Below are positions 46,360 to 55,151 of a stretch of 64,000 nt of DNA, in pieces. A program made the position numbers and the translations under genes. The notes below the pieces were generated by a model. It saw only the letters and a list, made by a program, of their open reading frames with translations. It was not told where the DNA came from and made no database searches. Origin of the DNA: Candidatus Aminicenantota bacterium (GTDB taxonomy: Bacteria; Acidobacteriota; Aminicenantia; Aminicenantales; Aminicenantaceae); contig JAUVXM010000002.1 in the NCBI GenBank assembly GCA_030603565.1, positions 1 to 64,000 of the forward strand, read 5' to 3'. The first letter of the stretch is position 1, and the number at the start of each line of letters is the position of its first letter.

Positions 46360-46851
46360 ATGCTGAAAGAAAAATTTAAAGAACTTCAAGACAAACTCTT
46401 AGAGGAAACCAAATCTTTTTATAGGGACCGGCTTGTCTCTTTTATCGTCTATGGTTCAGTTGCCAGAGAAACATTTCGATTTAATTCTGATATCGATCTC
46501 TTGATAATCGCCAGAAATCTTCCTAAAGGAAGAATGAAGAGAGTCACCCAATTTTCGACCGTCGAAGACCGGGTCGAGCCTTTTTTAGAGTGCCTTAAAA
46601 AGGAAGGAATCAACACCTTTGTCTCGGCTATTTTTAAAACTCCTCAGGAAGTTGAAAGGGGAAGCCTTCTCTTTCTCGATATGGTGGAGGATGCCCGTAT
46701 TCTTTATGATAAGAATAAATTCTTCACGAAATGGCTTGAAAAGTTCCGAAGCAGACTAAGAGAGCTGGGCGCAAAGAGAGTGTGGAAAGGAAATATGTGG
46801 TACTGGGTATTGAAACCGGATTATCAGCCGGGTGAGGTCATTGAATTATGA
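46360..46851 (+). CDS. Nucleotidyltransferase-domain protein (MNT type)
   Basis: FIVYGSVARETFRFNSDIDLLIIA (GSx10DxD); paired with HEPN gene. Confidence 0.92.
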   Translation: MLKEKFKELQDKLLEETKSFYRDRLVSFIVYGSVARETFRFNSDIDLLIIARNLPKGRMKRVTQFSTVEDRVEPFLECLKKEGINTFVSAIFKTPQEVERGSLLFLDMVEDARILYDKNKFFTKWLEKFRSRLRELGAKRVWKGNMWYWVLKPDYQPGEVIEL

Positions 46852-47252
46852 ATACCAAGAGCCTTGCGGAGAGTTATCTGAAAAAAGCTTTAGACAGGCT
46901 GGATATTTTGGACCTGCTTTTTAAGAAAGGCGCTTTTTCTGATGTTATAAGAGAATCCCAGGAAATAGTCGAACTGTCACTTAAAGGTATGCTGCGGTTT
47001 GTAGGAGTGGAGCCTCCAAAAATTCATGATGTTGGTAGCCTTCTCCTTGAGCACAACAATAAATTTCCCAAGGATATCTCAAAACAATTAAACAAGCTTG
47101 CTGATGTTTCAAAAAGGCTCAGGAAAGAAAGGGAATTGGCTTTTTACGGAGACATTGATTTTATACCAACAGAAGAGTATACAAAAGAAGATGCAAAAGA
47201 AGCCATCAGAGATACTCGGTTAATTGTCGAAACAGCAAGAAAATTACTGTAA
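46848..47252 (+). CDS. HEPN-domain protein
   Basis: SLAESYLKKALDRLDILDLLFKKGAFSDVIRESQEIVELSLKGMLRFVGVEPPKIHDVG; 4-bp ATGA overlap with MNT. Confidence 0.92.
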   Translation: MNTKSLAESYLKKALDRLDILDLLFKKGAFSDVIRESQEIVELSLKGMLRFVGVEPPKIHDVGSLLLEHNNKFPKDISKQLNKLADVSKRLRKERELAFYGDIDFIPTEEYTKEDAKEAIRDTRLIVETARKLL

Positions 47253-47260
47253 AACTGCCG

Positions 47261-48556
47261 CTACTTTCTGTGACCTGCTATTTTTTTGATCCCATCCAGA
47301 AGCATATCCACTTCTTTATGGGTGATATATATATGAGTTGAGACCCGGCAGCCGTATGTGCCTTTTTTACTGCTCCCTACAGTGCGTATCACAATATTAT
47401 ATTTCTGTCTGACAAATTCCACAATATCCTTTGGTTCGACTCCTTTGATTGAAAAAGCTGTTAAGCCGCCGCTTATATAGGGATCCTGAGAAGTGTGCAG
47501 TTTTGCTCCCGGAATCTTTTTCAATTCCTGTTTAAAATGTCCGGCCAAAGACTTTATTCTTTTCTCGATCCGTGCTTTGCCAATATAGTTCTGAAAGTTG
47601 ACCGCCTCACCCAACGCAATACCAAGCGCATCAGCTCTTTGTCCTAGTGTTTCATATTTCCGGGCACTTTTGCTGCTCCAACCAGAGGTGACGATCGAAG
47701 GCCAGAGCCTGTCTTGAACTTCTTTGCGTACATAAAACACGCCAACTCCGGTGGGCGCTCCCAGCCATTTATAAGGGCTTGTAGCAAAAAAATCGATTCC
47801 CAGCTCCTTCATATCCAAGTCCAGCATCCCGATCCCATGGGCACTGTCAGCTACAACTAAAAGGCCTTTTTCATGAGCCATTTTGCTCAGCTCTTTAAGG
47901 GGAGATATCAGGCCGGAAATATACACTGTATGGCTGACACTTATTACCTTAGTTTTTGGGCTTATCGCTTTTCTAAATCCGTCGACAAATTCATCAACGC
48001 TTTTGGGAGGGAGCCCGATGGGAACTTCTTTTATGTTAATACCGAAGCGCTCTTCCTTGATCTTCCAGGGATGAGTTCCTCCGGGATGCTCCATGGTCGA
48101 AATCAAAACCTCATCTCCCTCTTTCATATCCAACCCATTGGCTACAAAATTCATGCCTTCTGTTGTGTTATGGACAATCGCTACTTCATCTGTAGAGGCA
48201 TTGATAAACTCTGCCACTTTGGAGCGCACCTCTTCTTTTTTGCGGGGTAAATAAGTATAAGCATCGACCGGGCTAGTAGCCTGCACTTTAAATGCTTTCA
48301 TAAGAGTATTAAACACCGGTTTAGGCATGGGGCCGACTGTTCCGTTATTCATCATTATAAGCCCGTCCTGGAATAAGAATTTATCTCTTATAGCATCCCA
48401 GTACACACCGTCAGGCGCTTCATCTTTGACATACTTCTGGTTTAAGGTTTTTATGCCCTGGTATATAGAAGCGTTCAATTTATCCAAAGCAGTTACAGAT
48501 AAAGCAGAACCTGCAACCATATACTTAACAAAGGCTCTTCTTGTAAGATTTTCCAT
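47261..48556 (-). CDS. Class V aminotransferase-like PLP enzyme with TAT-type signal
   Basis: LTRRAFVKYMVAGSALSV; HTVYISGLISPLKELSKMAHEKGLLVVADSAHGIGMLDLDMKELGIDFFATSPYKWLGAPTGVGVFYVRK. Confidence 0.93.
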   Translation of the reverse strand: MENLTRRAFVKYMVAGSALSVTALDKLNASIYQGIKTLNQKYVKDEAPDGVYWDAIRDKFLFQDGLIMMNNGTVGPMPKPVFNTLMKAFKVQATSPVDAYTYLPRKKEEVRSKVAEFINASTDEVAIVHNTTEGMNFVANGLDMKEGDEVLISTMEHPGGTHPWKIKEERFGINIKEVPIGLPPKSVDEFVDGFRKAISPKTKVISVSHTVYISGLISPLKELSKMAHEKGLLVVADSAHGIGMLDLDMKELGIDFFATSPYKWLGAPTGVGVFYVRKEVQDRLWPSIVTSGWSSKSARKYETLGQRADALGIALGEAVNFQNYIGKARIEKRIKSLAGHFKQELKKIPGAKLHTSQDPYISGGLTAFSIKGVEPKDIVEFVRQKYNIVIRTVGSSKKGTYGCRVSTHIYITHKEVDMLLDGIKKIAGHRK

Positions 48557-48569
48557 TAAAGTCTCCTTA

Positions 48570-49526
48570 TTAGACTTTTACTTCTTTTATTTTTATTTTT
48601 TTCAGAGCCATATTGCCCAAGCCGCATTTATGAGCATGGGTTATTTGAGTACAGTCTTCAGCTTTGACATCCCAAAGGGTTGTACAAAAAGAATCCACGG
48701 CAACCCGGTCAACCCCGGCAATTACTTTTTGCGGTTTATTAAGCTCGCCCGGCCCCATCGGTCCGTTTGTTATGATAAATTCTGTAGCATCTACTACACA
48801 AAGGTCAGGTTTAACAGCTCTGTTTAAATCAACAATACAGTAGTCCAGGTGTCGTATGGCATTTACATCAGTCGTCCAGTTTTCTTTATGAAAATTCGAG
48901 CGGTTATGAGTGGGAAAGTTAATACCCATGAGATTTTTCATAGTGCCGGTAAATTTGTTCCCGGCATGGTCTTTTGTAATGGGCATGTCAATAAAAACAT
49001 CATTATTATAGAGTTCTTTTATTATCATGGCATCTTTAATAGCCGTGCCGTCAGGTATCTTTACCTGCTTGAAGAGGGCTTCTTCCCGTTCGACCAACTT
49101 CAAGTTTGCACCTTCCGCTTTCAGAGCCTTTGTCATTCCGGTTGATTCCCAGTTTTTTTCACCAAGCCATGACAGAACATTCACTTCTGCGGCCCCAGCC
49201 TTTTTACACATCCGGATCACTGCCCGCACGATCTCCCGCTTAGTAAAAGTCCCCGGATGCCATCTCTGGACATTAGGCAACAGTGCCACTTTGGAGCCTT
49301 TAGATACGATCTTGTCCATCCCGCCCAATAATTCAACCGCTTTAAAGGTGCTTTTATAATAATCAGCACCGCTTACTACGGTTAAATCCGCAAGCTGTCC
49401 TTCAAAAAAATAAGTACTGCCGACTCCAGGTCTGCTCTGAGCAATAAGGCTTCCTCCTATTGCCGCAGTCAAACCAAACTGCGCACTTTGTTTAAAAAAT
49501 TCTCTCCGCCCAATTTTTTTTGTCAT
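48570..49526 (-). CDS. DUF362 family protein with TAT-type signal
   Basis: GRREFFKQSAQFGLTAAIGGSL; VALLPNVQRWHPGTFTKREIVRAVIRMCKKAGA; GTMKNLMGINFPTHNR. Confidence 0.88.
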   Translation of the reverse strand: MTKKIGRREFFKQSAQFGLTAAIGGSLIAQSRPGVGSTYFFEGQLADLTVVSGADYYKSTFKAVELLGGMDKIVSKGSKVALLPNVQRWHPGTFTKREIVRAVIRMCKKAGAAEVNVLSWLGEKNWESTGMTKALKAEGANLKLVEREEALFKQVKIPDGTAIKDAMIIKELYNNDVFIDMPITKDHAGNKFTGTMKNLMGINFPTHNRSNFHKENWTTDVNAIRHLDYCIVDLNRAVKPDLCVVDATEFIITNGPMGPGELNKPQKVIAGVDRVAVDSFCTTLWDVKAEDCTQITHAHKCGLGNMALKKIKIKEVKV

Positions 49527-49535
49527 AATTCCCTC

Positions 49536-49579
49536 CTAACCTGAACTATTCATAAAACTCAACTCGTGAATAATTTAGG
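49536..49579 (-). promoter_or_regulatory. Leader hairpin plus mini-ORF upstream of the DUF362 gene
   Basis: Minus strand CCTAAATTATTCAC...ATGAATAGTTCAGG imperfect inverted repeat; ATG AAT AGT TCA GGT TAG GAGGGAATT ATG. Confidence 0.5.
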
Positions 49580-49640
49580 CTAATAATTCTTCTGTTATAA
49601 TATATGTAAAAATAGTACAACAGAAAATAAAAAAGTTCAA

Positions 49641-50495
49641 TCAAGCTGACGATTTACTTTTCCTTTTGAGAATGATACTTCCCTCCTCGACTCCGATATC
49701 ACGAGCAATAACATGGCATTTGGCTTTTAAAAGAAAAAAAACCGGGAGGTTTTCATCTGAAAGCCCTTCGTAATTGCCCTGCCCTTTGCTGATAATAAGG
49801 TCAGCTGTCCGCAAAATATCTAAAAATTCCGGATCACACATTCCAAGTATAGTACCGGGACCATCACATCCGGAGGAGATTATCTCAGCAGTTTTATCAA
49901 TTCCCGCCGCTACAGCATCTTCGTAGACCGCATCATTTATTATAGGCTTTTCCCGGACAACATAAGTAACCGGCTTCCGCATCTCTTCAATAAGGATCCG
50001 GTCAAACACAGTCTCCCCGGCATTATCACCAAGATAGATAATCTTCTCTGCACTTTCCAAAGCAAGCCTGAATTCCTGGTAATCATCTATAGTCAAGCCG
50101 CCGGCAAGAATCTCTCTTACATCCTTTTCCAGATCGAATTTCTCTGCTATACCAAAATCAATAATATTTCCGGCAATTGCCAGCTTTGCAGCAGTCAGGA
50201 GAGAATCATCTGAATTCGCGACTATTTTTTTAAACTCGGGATATAGAGTAAGCGCCTGTTTAGTGCATTTATTTTTTAGTTCATAATAAGGGTCCTCAAC
50301 TCCTGTATATTCAGCAATGATCCGGTATATTTCCCGCCCAATCTCAGGCGGGGTTACCCCAAATGCCACTCCGGAAAGATAAGAGCTTAAAGCAGACAAT
50401 ATTTTCCAGATCTCTCTCTCATCCGTCAGTATCATCCGGGAAGTTTTTAGCGCCTGTGTGAAAAAACAGGGATAACAGTCCAAATATGCGCGCAT
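49641..50495 (-). CDS. DUF89 (ARMT1-like, damage-control phosphatase type) protein
   Basis: LDCYPCFFTQALKTSRM; YLGDNAGETVFDRILIEEM; DLIISKGQGNYEGLSDE. Confidence 0.92.
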   Translation of the reverse strand: MRAYLDCYPCFFTQALKTSRMILTDEREIWKILSALSSYLSGVAFGVTPPEIGREIYRIIAEYTGVEDPYYELKNKCTKQALTLYPEFKKIVANSDDSLLTAAKLAIAGNIIDFGIAEKFDLEKDVREILAGGLTIDDYQEFRLALESAEKIIYLGDNAGETVFDRILIEEMRKPVTYVVREKPIINDAVYEDAVAAGIDKTAEIISSGCDGPGTILGMCDPEFLDILRTADLIISKGQGNYEGLSDENLPVFFLLKAKCHVIARDIGVEEGSIILKRKSKSSA

Positions 50496-50506
50496 ATGTC
50501 CTCTCC

Positions 50507-51001
50507 TTATCTTTGGCTATCCTTGATCATTTCCCGGTGGCTGCGAAATGCGATCTCCGGCAGGCTGTCCGGAGGGAAATAGCCGGCAGCCATAGAATCT
50601 GAACCGGGCTGCAGGTTTCCCCGGACTTCCATACGGTATCCAATAATTATTACTCGCTTATACAGGGATGACTCCTGAGAATACACTCCGATCAATTCAG
50701 AGATATTCCCATCCAGACCAGTTTCTTCCTTAAGTTCCCTGAGGCAGCCTTGCTGCGGATTTTCATCGATCTCTATAAAACCGGATGGCAAGCCCCATTT
50801 CCCTTTTCCCGGTTCTACTCCTCTTTGGACAAGAAGGATATCGCCTCGTTCATTCTGGACAAAAGCAGCTGAACAGGGCAAAGGATTTTCATAATGAATC
50901 CATCCGCAGGCAGAGCAGACCTGTCTTTTTCTGCCTTCAATACTCTTGTCCAGCATTTCACTGCTGCATAAGGGACAATACTTAAACAAAGAATTATTCA
51001 T
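50507..51001 (-). CDS. NUDIX hydrolase with N-terminal zinc ribbon
   Basis: CPLC...CSACGWIHYENP; GFIEIDENPQQGCLRELKEETGLDG Nudix box. Confidence 0.94.
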   Translation of the reverse strand: MNNSLFKYCPLCSSEMLDKSIEGRKRQVCSACGWIHYENPLPCSAAFVQNERGDILLVQRGVEPGKGKWGLPSGFIEIDENPQQGCLRELKEETGLDGNISELIGVYSQESSLYKRVIIIGYRMEVRGNLQPGSDSMAAGYFPPDSLPEIAFRSHREMIKDSQR

Positions 51002-51219
51002 AATAGATGTCGATATGTATAATATAAAGTAAAATGCAAATTGTAAATTGTTTCATTGCTTCATTGTTAAAATTCATTAACCGGAAAATAGTAAATAGGG
51101 AGACTGGATACGTATTTTTGGGGATGTCCTGGTATTTGTCCCGGGAAATTGGATATAATAAATTTAGTCGGAGGAAAAGATATGATAGATACAGACAACC
51201 TGACAAAGCTTTCTCCCTA

Positions 51220-51247
51220 CGATTCTCTAGTTTCGATTCTCTAGTTT
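51220..51247. repeat. Tandem 2 x 14 bp CGATTCTCTAGTTT
   Basis: Exact tandem duplication upstream of the RAYT gene. Confidence 0.85.
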
Positions 51248-51360
51248 GGCTGTTCTAACTTGTTTATTTCAATGAAGTAAGTTCCAATTTTCTTTCCGAT
51301 AATTGCCTTAAATGAGAATTTCTACCTGCAAAATCGTCTATCTAAGAAAAGGAGGATATT

Positions 51361-52134
51361 ATGGCTCGTGCTAAACTCTATTACATCCCCGGAATTGTCT
51401 GGCACATTACCCAACGATGCCACAACAAAGATTTTCTTCTGAAATTTTCAAGAGACCGCAAAAATTGGCTCTATTGGCTGTTTCAAGCAAAAAAGAGGTA
51501 TGGACTGCATATCTTGAACTATGCAGTCACTTCAAACCATATTCACCTTCTCGTCTATGATGACGGCAAAAGAGACGTAATTCCCAGATCTATTCAATTA
51601 ACAGCGAGCCGAACGGCCAGAGAATACAATCAAAGGAAAGGCCGCAGAGGTGCTTTCTGGGAGGACCACTATCATGCCACTGCAGTAGAAACAGGTGATC
51701 ACTTGAATTGGTGCATGGTGTACATTGATTTAAATATGGTGCGGGCAGGGGTAGTAAAGCATCCGGCCGATTGGCCCTTCTGTGGATATAATGAGATCAA
51801 AAGCAGCCCGCAAAGATATAAACTAATCGATACCAAAAAATTAATGAGATTATTGCATATAGATAGTCAACAGAGACTGAAAGAATTCTACAAGAAATGG
51901 ATAGAATCTGCACTAATATCCAAAGGCATCAAGAGGGAAAGCCGATGGACGGAAAGTATTGCTGTAGGGAATAAGGATTTTGTTGAAGCAATAAAAACCA
52001 GACTCGGAATTAAGGCGAATTATAGAGAAATCAAAGAAGCGAATGGAACCTTTGTTTTACAAAATCAAAGAAATCCTTACAGGTCGAATTTTCCTACCAA
52101 AATGGGCCATTTAAAAGGGACAGCAGGGGATTAA
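51361..52134 (+). mobile_element. REP-associated tyrosine transposase (RAYT, Y1_Tnp/TnpA_REP)
   Basis: HUH-like SNHIHLLVY; AREYNQRKGRRGAFWEDHYHATAVETGDHLNWCMVYIDLNMVRAGVVKHPADWPF. Confidence 0.94.
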
Positions 52135-52180
52135 TTTTGACTATCTCTATTGTAATCTATAGGTTGGCGTAGCCTAACTG

Positions 52181-52223
52181 CAATTTCAATTTCAATTTCC
52201 AATTATCCATTATCCATTATCCA
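52181..52223. repeat. Compound microsatellite (CAATTT)x3 ... (TTATCCA)x3
   Basis: Exact hexamer and heptamer tandems downstream of RAYT. Confidence 0.85.
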
Positions 52224-52276
52224 TTCTCTATTTTCTATTCTCTGCCTTCCTTCACATTTTACCGCAGTTTAAATTT

Positions 52277-53773
52277 TCATCTCTCAGAATAATCCAGTAT
52301 CTCGATCTTTAGTTTCCCGATTATCTCAGAGATAGAGGTTATCATCTCTTTGAACATATTCTCATCCAGGTTGCTGTGACCGAATTTAAGGTGAGTGGCA
52401 TCAGTATAATATTCTCCACTGGCCTTATCAACAGCCAGCCATTTAGCATCCAGGCTGACCCATTCGCCTACATAGACTTCCGGCCACATATGATAAGCAA
52501 ACAGTCCTCCTCCATACATAATACCTACAGACGCCCTGGCAGGAATTCCCACAGCCCGGCATAAGGAGATAAAAAGCACAGTATATTCACTGCAGTCCCC
52601 TTTTCGGTTATTGAATATTTCTTTTGCTGAGGCAAACCCTACATCATAATTTGGCGTCATATTTTTATCGACCCATTCCGCTATTTTCTTGGCGGCACGC
52701 CAAGAGTTTCGCTCAGTCCCAATAATATCATTTGCTGCCTCAACAATTTCCGGAGCATCCGCCTGACAAAAAACCGTTGGTTTCAAGGCCGCCTGCAGCT
52801 CTTCCCTTTTTAGCGGAAAAACGCAGGCTTCTTTTTCATTAAATATCCTGGAGTATGTTCTGATCAAAAAAGAATCCCCCTCTGCTTTTATGAGCTTCTG
52901 ACTTCCATCACCCCAGGGAAATCCTTTTATCCTCTCTGCTGAAACCCCGCTTAGCTTAAACTTCATTTTCCTGACTTTTTGAGGATTATCAAATAACACA
53001 TTGGATTTAATGATAGATGAAAAGGCAATATCAAAATTTTCCTCAGAAGGCTCTTGTGCCTTCTCTTGCGACATACGAATGGAAACTGTATTAAAAAAAC
53101 CGGACCGGGTTATTGACTTATATATATCTCCCTCTTCATTGATCCACTCCTCTACCTCAATCGGAATTATTGACTTAAGCTCTGACTTTAAATGCCACAA
53201 TTTTAACCTTTCCCCCAGGATTAGAGTCTCCTCCTCGCCCAATATTTCAACCCGGCAGTCTGAAAAAGAGTAAGCTATCGGATCAAGAATTTTATAATTA
53301 AGAATATTTCCCGGTTTAAAATCCCCACCTCGTATAATGTTTTCCAGCGGCACCTCAAGATAAAACTCTTTATCATAAAGCAATTCTTTTACAACCTCTC
53401 CGGCAAGTTTAAAAATAACTTTCTCTGGAGTTATTTCTGCTTTAATAACAGTTTCTATTTCCGACATCCTGGTCTTTAATAAAACCTCCAGTGGTTTTTT
53501 TTTAAGATCAGTCAAAGACTCCTGGATGCTTATAATCTCTACCGGGTTGCCTCCAAAGCGGGAAACCTTCATTCTGGACTGGTTAAAGGCCTCAATCAGC
53601 TTTTTTCCTTCTTTTTTTATTATTGTCTCTTGGCTATGACTGTACCCGACCTTGATCCCATTCATATAAATACCCATCCAGAATTCAGAAGGATTTTCTA
53701 TTTGAATTCCTGAACCTGTCTGTATGGACAATAAAAAAAGGGAAACAATGATCAATATTCTTGTTTTTTTCAT
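52277..53773 (-). CDS. Transglutaminase-like domain exported protein
   Basis: FNNRKGDCSEYTVLFISLCRAVGIPARASVGIMYGGGLFAYHMWPEVYVGEWVSLDA; signal peptide from Met at 53773. Confidence 0.9.
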   Translation of the reverse strand: MKKTRILIIVSLFLLSIQTGSGIQIENPSEFWMGIYMNGIKVGYSHSQETIIKKEGKKLIEAFNQSRMKVSRFGGNPVEIISIQESLTDLKKKPLEVLLKTRMSEIETVIKAEITPEKVIFKLAGEVVKELLYDKEFYLEVPLENIIRGGDFKPGNILNYKILDPIAYSFSDCRVEILGEEETLILGERLKLWHLKSELKSIIPIEVEEWINEEGDIYKSITRSGFFNTVSIRMSQEKAQEPSEENFDIAFSSIIKSNVLFDNPQKVRKMKFKLSGVSAERIKGFPWGDGSQKLIKAEGDSFLIRTYSRIFNEKEACVFPLKREELQAALKPTVFCQADAPEIVEAANDIIGTERNSWRAAKKIAEWVDKNMTPNYDVGFASAKEIFNNRKGDCSEYTVLFISLCRAVGIPARASVGIMYGGGLFAYHMWPEVYVGEWVSLDAKWLAVDKASGEYYTDATHLKFGHSNLDENMFKEMITSISEIIGKLKIEILDYSER

Positions 53774-53813
53774 GATTAACTCCAAAAAATTAAGTCCGCA
53801 ACCCAAAATCTTG

Positions 53814-55151
53814 CTAAATAGAAATATTATAGTCCTTAATTTTTTTATCCAGGGTAGGTCGGCTGATCTGCAGGATCTGGCTTGCCTGAGTCTTTGAACC
53901 TTTTACAGATTTTAATACATGCTGAATATATTGACTTTCCACCTCTTTTATAGGGACAAGTTTCTGCGGAAACAGTTTTTTTTCTCCGCTTTCAAGTGGC
54001 AGGTTTTCATCTAAAATAACATCACCCTTTGCCAGGATAACCGCTCTGGTCAAAGCATTTTCCAGCTCTCTCACATTACCTTTCCAGGGGATATTTAAAA
54101 GAGTCCTCATAACCTGGGGCGGCACTTTTCGTACATTCTTGCGTAGCTCCCGGTTGATCTTTTCAAGCAGATAAGCTACAAGCTCTGGGATATCCTCCTT
54201 CCTTTCACGCAAAGGAGGCAGGTTTATCTCCACAACTTTCAAACGGTAATACAGATCCTCCCGGAACTGTTCTTTTTTGATTAAAGCTATAAGGTCCTGG
54301 TTTGTCGCAGCAATAATCCGGGCCTCTGTTTTTAACACTTTTTCACCACCAACCTTCATAAAATCCCGGGATTCGATCACCCGCAGCATCTTTGACTGCA
54401 GATTAGGAGAGACATCACCCACTTCATCCAGGAATAGAGTCCCTTTTCCGGCTATCTCAAACTTCCCTTTTGTCTCATATACGGCATCTGTAAAAGCACC
54501 TTTTACATGGCCAAAAAGCTCGCTTTCCAGTAAAGTATCGGAAATAGCGGAACAGTTTATCACAATAAACGGCTCGTTTTTAAAATGACTGTTGTAATGA
54601 ATTGCTTTGGCACACAACTCCTTCCCGGTACCGCTTTCCCCTTGAATAAGCACATTAGCCCTATTATTTACAACGGAACCTATTAACTTGAACACTTCCC
54701 GCATCCGGGAAGAGCGTCCGATGATATTATCAATTGTATATTCCTTTAATTTCTCTTCCACAAGATAGCTGAGCTTATTTTCCAACCCCCTGGCTTGAAA
54801 GGCTTTATCAATAGTCAGATCCAGTTCCACATAATCAAGCGGTTTGACCAAATATTCAAAAGCGCCTGATTTTATAGCTTCCACAGTTGTTTTCATATCA
54901 TCATAAGCGGTTATTATAATGATATGCGCTTTCTCATTTATTTCCTTGATCTTTCTTAGGGCTTCAAGTCCGTTGATATCAGGAAGTCGAATATCAAGGA
55001 TGACAAGATCAGGGAAATTCTCCTCATATTTCTGTAAGCCCTCCCGGCCATCCTCTGCCAGAGTGATCTCATAGCCTTCCCCGGATGAAAAATGAGCAGC
55101 CAGTGTTTTTCTGATCAATGGGTCGTCATCGATAATTAAAATTGTTTTCAT
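53814..55151 (-). CDS. Sigma-54-dependent response regulator (NtrC family)
   Basis: Receiver domain; GESGTGKELCAKAIH; GHVKGAFTDA; GSKTQASQILQISRPTLDKKIK HTH. Confidence 0.97.
   Translation of the reverse strand: MKTILIIDDDPLIRKTLAAHFSSGEGYEITLAEDGREGLQKYEENFPDLVILDIRLPDINGLEALRKIKEINEKAHIIIITAYDDMKTTVEAIKSGAFEYLVKPLDYVELDLTIDKAFQARGLENKLSYLVEEKLKEYTIDNIIGRSSRMREVFKLIGSVVNNRANVLIQGESGTGKELCAKAIHYNSHFKNEPFIVINCSAISDTLLESELFGHVKGAFTDAVYETKGKFEIAGKGTLFLDEVGDVSPNLQSKMLRVIESRDFMKVGGEKVLKTEARIIAATNQDLIALIKKEQFREDLYYRLKVVEINLPPLRERKEDIPELVAYLLEKINRELRKNVRKVPPQVMRTLLNIPWKGNVRELENALTRAVILAKGDVILDENLPLESGEKKLFPQKLVPIKEVESQYIQHVLKSVKGSKTQASQILQISRPTLDKKIKDYNISI

Noticed and set aside
52181-52223. Considered as a CRISPR array
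   Set aside because: Units are 6-7 bp without spacers; simple tandem repeats, and no cas genes in the window.
54640-54690. GAFTDA in the NtrC-type regulator as evidence for sigma-54 independence
   Set aside because: GAFTDA is a known natural variant of GAFTGA; not by itself unusual.
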